This document shows positions 61,308-64,000 of a stretch of 64,000 nucleotides of DNA, piece by piece; position 1 is the stretch's first letter; every line of letters starts with the position of its first letter. This DNA comes from Parascedosporium putredinis (lineage: Eukaryota > Ascomycota > Sordariomycetes > Microascales > Microascaceae): assembly GCA_949357655.1 (NCBI GenBank), contig CASHTG010000005.1:372001-436000 (forward strand), in the 5' to 3' direction. The notes under the pieces are model-generated. The model did not search any database. It was given only the letters and a program-made list of their open reading frames with translations, and had not been told where the DNA came from. A program made the translations under genes and the position numbers.

Positions 61308-61331
61308 TCTTTTCTCCTTTTCGAACCCACC

Positions 61332-62965
61332 ATGACCTCTAAAGTCGCTTCTCTCCTCGCCTACCACCCTACCCTCCACCCATCCGAAGGCCACAGATTC
61401 ACTTCTTCTAAAAGCATCACAAGACCGGCAACATGGCCGCGACTGCTGCCGCGAAGCGGCCCTTTGACCCCGAGGACTTGACTCAGCGTCTCATGGAGGT
61501 CATGGCCGAGCGAGAGGCTGACGAGGCAGCCCGCCAGAGGGCCCGCCATGTCATCGTGTTTAGCCCTCCCCAACAGCAGCCGCCCGCGCCTTCCGCCACC
61601 TCATCCTCCTCCCTCACCTTCGACATGGCTGGCAGCAACAGCGTCAACGTCGAGAGCAACCCCCGCCAGCTCCCCGACCTTATCGAGTCCGAAGAGCCCG
61701 AGACCTCGGACGACAATAACTCTACCAAGACCAAGGAACCAGGAAACGACAATGCCTCTTCCTCCTCGGGGGATCCAATTCCAGCTGCAGTCCCATCGCG
61801 GGCACTGATACCGGCACCAACGAGAATTTAAAACATTCACAAGGATTCGCGGCAGCCCGCGCGAGAAAAGCTCGTTCCCTACAAATCGGATCCGGCTTCG
61901 AAAACTTTACGTGGGACCCGAAGCCCCGTACCGGCAAGGACTCTTCCGCTGTAGCTACCGCCGTCGCCGCTGCCACCACCGCCGCTGCCGCTGGGGCGCT
62001 GCGCCCCCACCCTCCGCATTGACACCGACACGATTGGGCCCTTGCACTCCGAGGCCCTCCGGTCCCCTCGTTCCTCGGCACAGGTACAGGCTCCTCGCGC
62101 CGCGCATCCGTCAACGTGGCGAGCATCTCCCACATCAAGAGCCCCGCCTCCCGCACCGGCGCCACCTCGTCCAAGCGCGCCTCGACCGACTTCCACTACG
62201 TGCCTCAACACGCCGCCGCCCAGTTTGCCGCCACCGCTACGCCGAGCAGCATGCTCAAGGACCCCGCCGCCCGCGAGCAGTCACGCCGCGCCTCCATGCA
62301 GGTCCTCTGCGAGCCCGAGCAGCCAGCCCAACCGACGAGCACACTCAACTCCAGGCGCCGCTCCTCGGCCTGGGCCTCGCAGGGGGCTGGGACGGTGTCC
62401 AGGAACCCACCATTTTCGAATCCACGCCCATCGCGGCCGGAGGTTCCGGCGCCACGGGTGTCTCCTGGACGAATCAATCCGCCGAAGCCAAGAAACTGTA
62501 TAGGCGGACCATGATGGAGGCCCCTCCCCGACGCATGTCGGCGCAGGATGCTCCCTATCTAGCCGTCGCATGAGCGCCGGCGACCTCTTTGATGCGAGGG
62601 CCAACCCAAGAGCTGGCGTGGAGACGGAGCTCCCCATCGGGGAGTCGCAAAAGCCTAGCAAGCGTACCTCTTCGGGCCTCAACTATTTCGAGGTCCTCAA
62701 GGACCACCAAGTCGACTGGACGCAGGCCGACGAGGGCGTGGCCAAGGAGCGCAGGTCGAGCAGGTTTTTGCGCAAGCTAGGCCTCGGCCGCAAGTACTCG
62801 CACGACCACAGCGAAGACGGCTCTGAGGAGGCAAGCGAGGCCAGCCGCACAGGCTCGGCGACTCTAGCAGCCCCCGACGGCGCAATCTCGCCGCTCAAGT
62901 CGCCCAAGTCGCCGCGCTTCAAGGCCTTGTGGCGATTTCGGAGCTCTCACGCAAAAGAGGATTAG
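61332..62965 (+). CDS. unrecognised Ser/Arg/Ala-rich protein
   Basis: I do not recognise this protein. The start ATG at 61332 follows CCCACC, a strong context. A second ATG at 61433 is in frame after one missing A in 61410-61413. The frame needs about seven missing bases in total (others near 61795, two in 62007-62022, and near 62068, 62385 and 62555). The corrected product is about 546 residues with no intron. Visible pieces are PFDPEDLTQRLMEVMAERE near the N-terminus, SGFENFTWDPKPRTGKDS, ASISHIKSPASR, STDFHYVPQHAA, GVSWTNQSAEAKKLYRRTMM and the basic C-terminal SSRFLRKLGLGRKYSHDHSE with SPLKSPKSPRFKALWRFRSS. Many Ser-Pro and Arg-x-x-Ser sites suggest a phosphorylated, largely disordered protein. 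That frame recovery yields coherent sequence to a single stop at 62965 argues that the gene is real. Confidence 0.75.
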
Positions 62966-63148
62966 AAGTTTGACGGTGTGACATGCGGTTCCCCGTTTTC
63001 TTGGGAGCGTCGAGTGAGAAGGAGAGGAGTCCTACTGCCGAGAGGACATACATATATACATATTATACAAGGGAAAGGCTAGCCGAAACGCCACAGCCTG
63101 CCAATTAGGAAGGGAAAAGAAAAAAGGATGCAGAAATCGTGCTGTGTC

Positions 63149-64000
63149 TCAATCTTTGGACTGGCGCGTCTCCGCGGCTACAAAGCTTCTGAGCAGCGCA
63201 TTGTCTTGGTCCGCTAGGTGCCTCTGCATGGCGTTTCGGGCACCGTCGTCCCCGCCGGCCAACAGGTGCAGGACAAGCTCCTGATACTCGCGCACGGCCT
63301 CGCCCTCTTCGCCGTCGGCGTTCCTCGCGCGTTTGAGGGCCTCTGTGCCCTTTTTAGCCCGCCGCCCGGCTCCAAATCTCTTTATCAAGGCGCCGGCTCT
63401 CGGAAGGCCGGGCGCCGGGGAACGCTGCCGGGCCGGTGGACGTGGGGGTTGGGTGGCGGCGTGGATGGCAAGGAGCTGGTCAGGGAGGTGGGGGTATTTC
63501 TGGAAGAGCATTTGCAATTTCGGCGACGACGCGAGTGTGTTGAACGGATTCGCGGGCTCGGATTTCGCCGCGGGCGTTGGGTTGGCGTTTACGGCTTCGG
63601 AATGGGGTTTGGGTTCGGGTTCGGGATCGGGTGGGTGATTTTCTTTGTGAATTTTGTTGCATGCTACCGAACAGCTGTAGCCAGCGTAGTAAAACAAGAG
63701 AGATTATGGTTAGCGAACCGAATCAAAGTGGCTGCGGCCGTCCTCCTACTTCAAAGAAGAAGAAAGACTTTTTTTCTTTCTTTAACTCACTATGGCATCC
63801 GACATCGGGGGCACTTATACTTGCCCGGATTGACGTTGCAGACTTCGCATATGCTCGACTTTGCGGGTTTGGGGTTTGACGACTCGGTCGACTCGAGCTG
63901 CTCGGAAGAAGTGGCAGGATCGGCTGCTGGCGCGCTGGGATCGAGCGGTACGTCAACCGACGTGTCGCCAGGTTCTGCCACGGGTTGCGAGGCGTGATCG
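63149..64000 (-). CDS. HIT-type zinc-finger protein (Hit1/ZNHIT3-like), 5' end beyond the window
   Basis: Two exons are visible, 63791-64000 (continuing off the right edge) and 63149-63674, with an intron at 63675-63790 (GTGAGT donor, CAG acceptor). Across the junction the frame reads CEVCNVNPGKYKCPRCRMPY and then CSVACNKIHKENH, the Cys/His pattern of a zf-HIT finger. An acidic, Pro-rich linker follows, then a helical C-terminal block (KLQMLFQKYPHLPDQLLAIH) and a final EYQELVLHLL segment. Hit1/ZNHIT3 proteins assist assembly of box C/D snoRNPs, and the single finger with a C-terminal helical region fits that subgroup best. No ATG is in frame within the window, so the N-terminus lies beyond it. 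No frameshift is needed. It is convergent with the preceding gene, 183 nt apart. Confidence 0.85.

Larger units (their letters stand above)
48746..61331. other. 12.6 kb divergent stretch without a supportable gene
   Basis: No conserved family is recognisable on either strand. Open frames are short (mostly under 175 codons) and compositionally odd. It holds a GA run at 49925-49945, a 21-nt palindrome at 50594-50614, a CTC triplet run at 53385-53414, G-rich runs near 54998-55012, a CA run at 57348-57379 and a CT run at 61286-61307. It separates two divergently transcribed genes, so both promoters are inside. Large regulatory regions or non-coding RNAs are possible but cannot be shown. Confidence 0.55.

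Noticed and set aside
12742..62965. Programmed ribosomal frameshifting as the explanation for the broken frames
   Set aside because: The sites share no slippery heptamer or structure, occur in unrelated genes at up to eight per gene, and all need added bases. Missing bases in the assembly are far simpler.

Overview
This window looks like nuclear DNA of a filamentous ascomycete, probably a Sordariomycete and perhaps Sordariales. The evidence is GC-rich coding sequence, introns mostly of 60-200 nt with GTAAGT/GTATGT donors and CTAAC-like branch sites, long pyrimidine-rich intergenic DNA, and protein families typical of these fungi. The lineage is an inference. I found no tRNA, rRNA, CRISPR array, intact transposon, virus or recognisable biosynthetic cluster.

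Layout: 1-12741 has no gene I can support. 12742-17712 (+) is a large WD40/helical/disordered protein. 17713-20347 is intergenic and holds a sharp AT-rich island near 19.3-19.5 kb. 20348-20973 (+) is the GPI-anchor enzyme subunit PIG-H/Gpi15, convergent with the tRNA pseudouridine synthase Deg1/Pus3 (21216-23439, -). A Rho-like atypical GTPase (24260-25094, +) is convergent with the RNA polymerase III subunit Rpc17 (25253-26152, -). A 5.3 kb divergent spacer leads to a ribose-phosphate pyrophosphokinase (31431-33048, +). An 8-exon GH63-like protein occupies 35441-39520 (-). A Ras guanine-nucleotide exchange factor carrying its own N-terminal GTPase-like domain occupies 42909-46820 (-), with a probable further N-terminal exon up to 48745. 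48746-61331 is a second 12.6 kb stretch without a gene I can support. 61332-62965 (+) is an unrecognised Ser/Arg-rich protein, convergent with a HIT zinc-finger (Hit1/ZNHIT3-type) gene that runs off the right edge.

The genes are ordinary housekeeping and signalling genes, not an operon. Several concern RNA (Deg1, Rpc17, Hit1-type) and two concern small GTPases, but nothing in the sequence shows that they work together.

The most important technical observation is that nearly every longer gene contains apparent frameshifts. All can be explained by one or two missing bases, usually in short homopolymers (roughly 35 events, no opposite-sign event needed). RPC17 and the Hit1-type gene, both short, have none. 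This points to an insufficiently polished assembly rather than to pseudogenes. The coordinates below therefore span the whole reconstructed gene, and conceptual translation straight from this sequence will break. I found no convincing new biological system. The best leads are the GTPase-RasGEF fusion, the atypical Rho-like GTPase, the two-start Deg1 and the unexplained long gene-free stretches.
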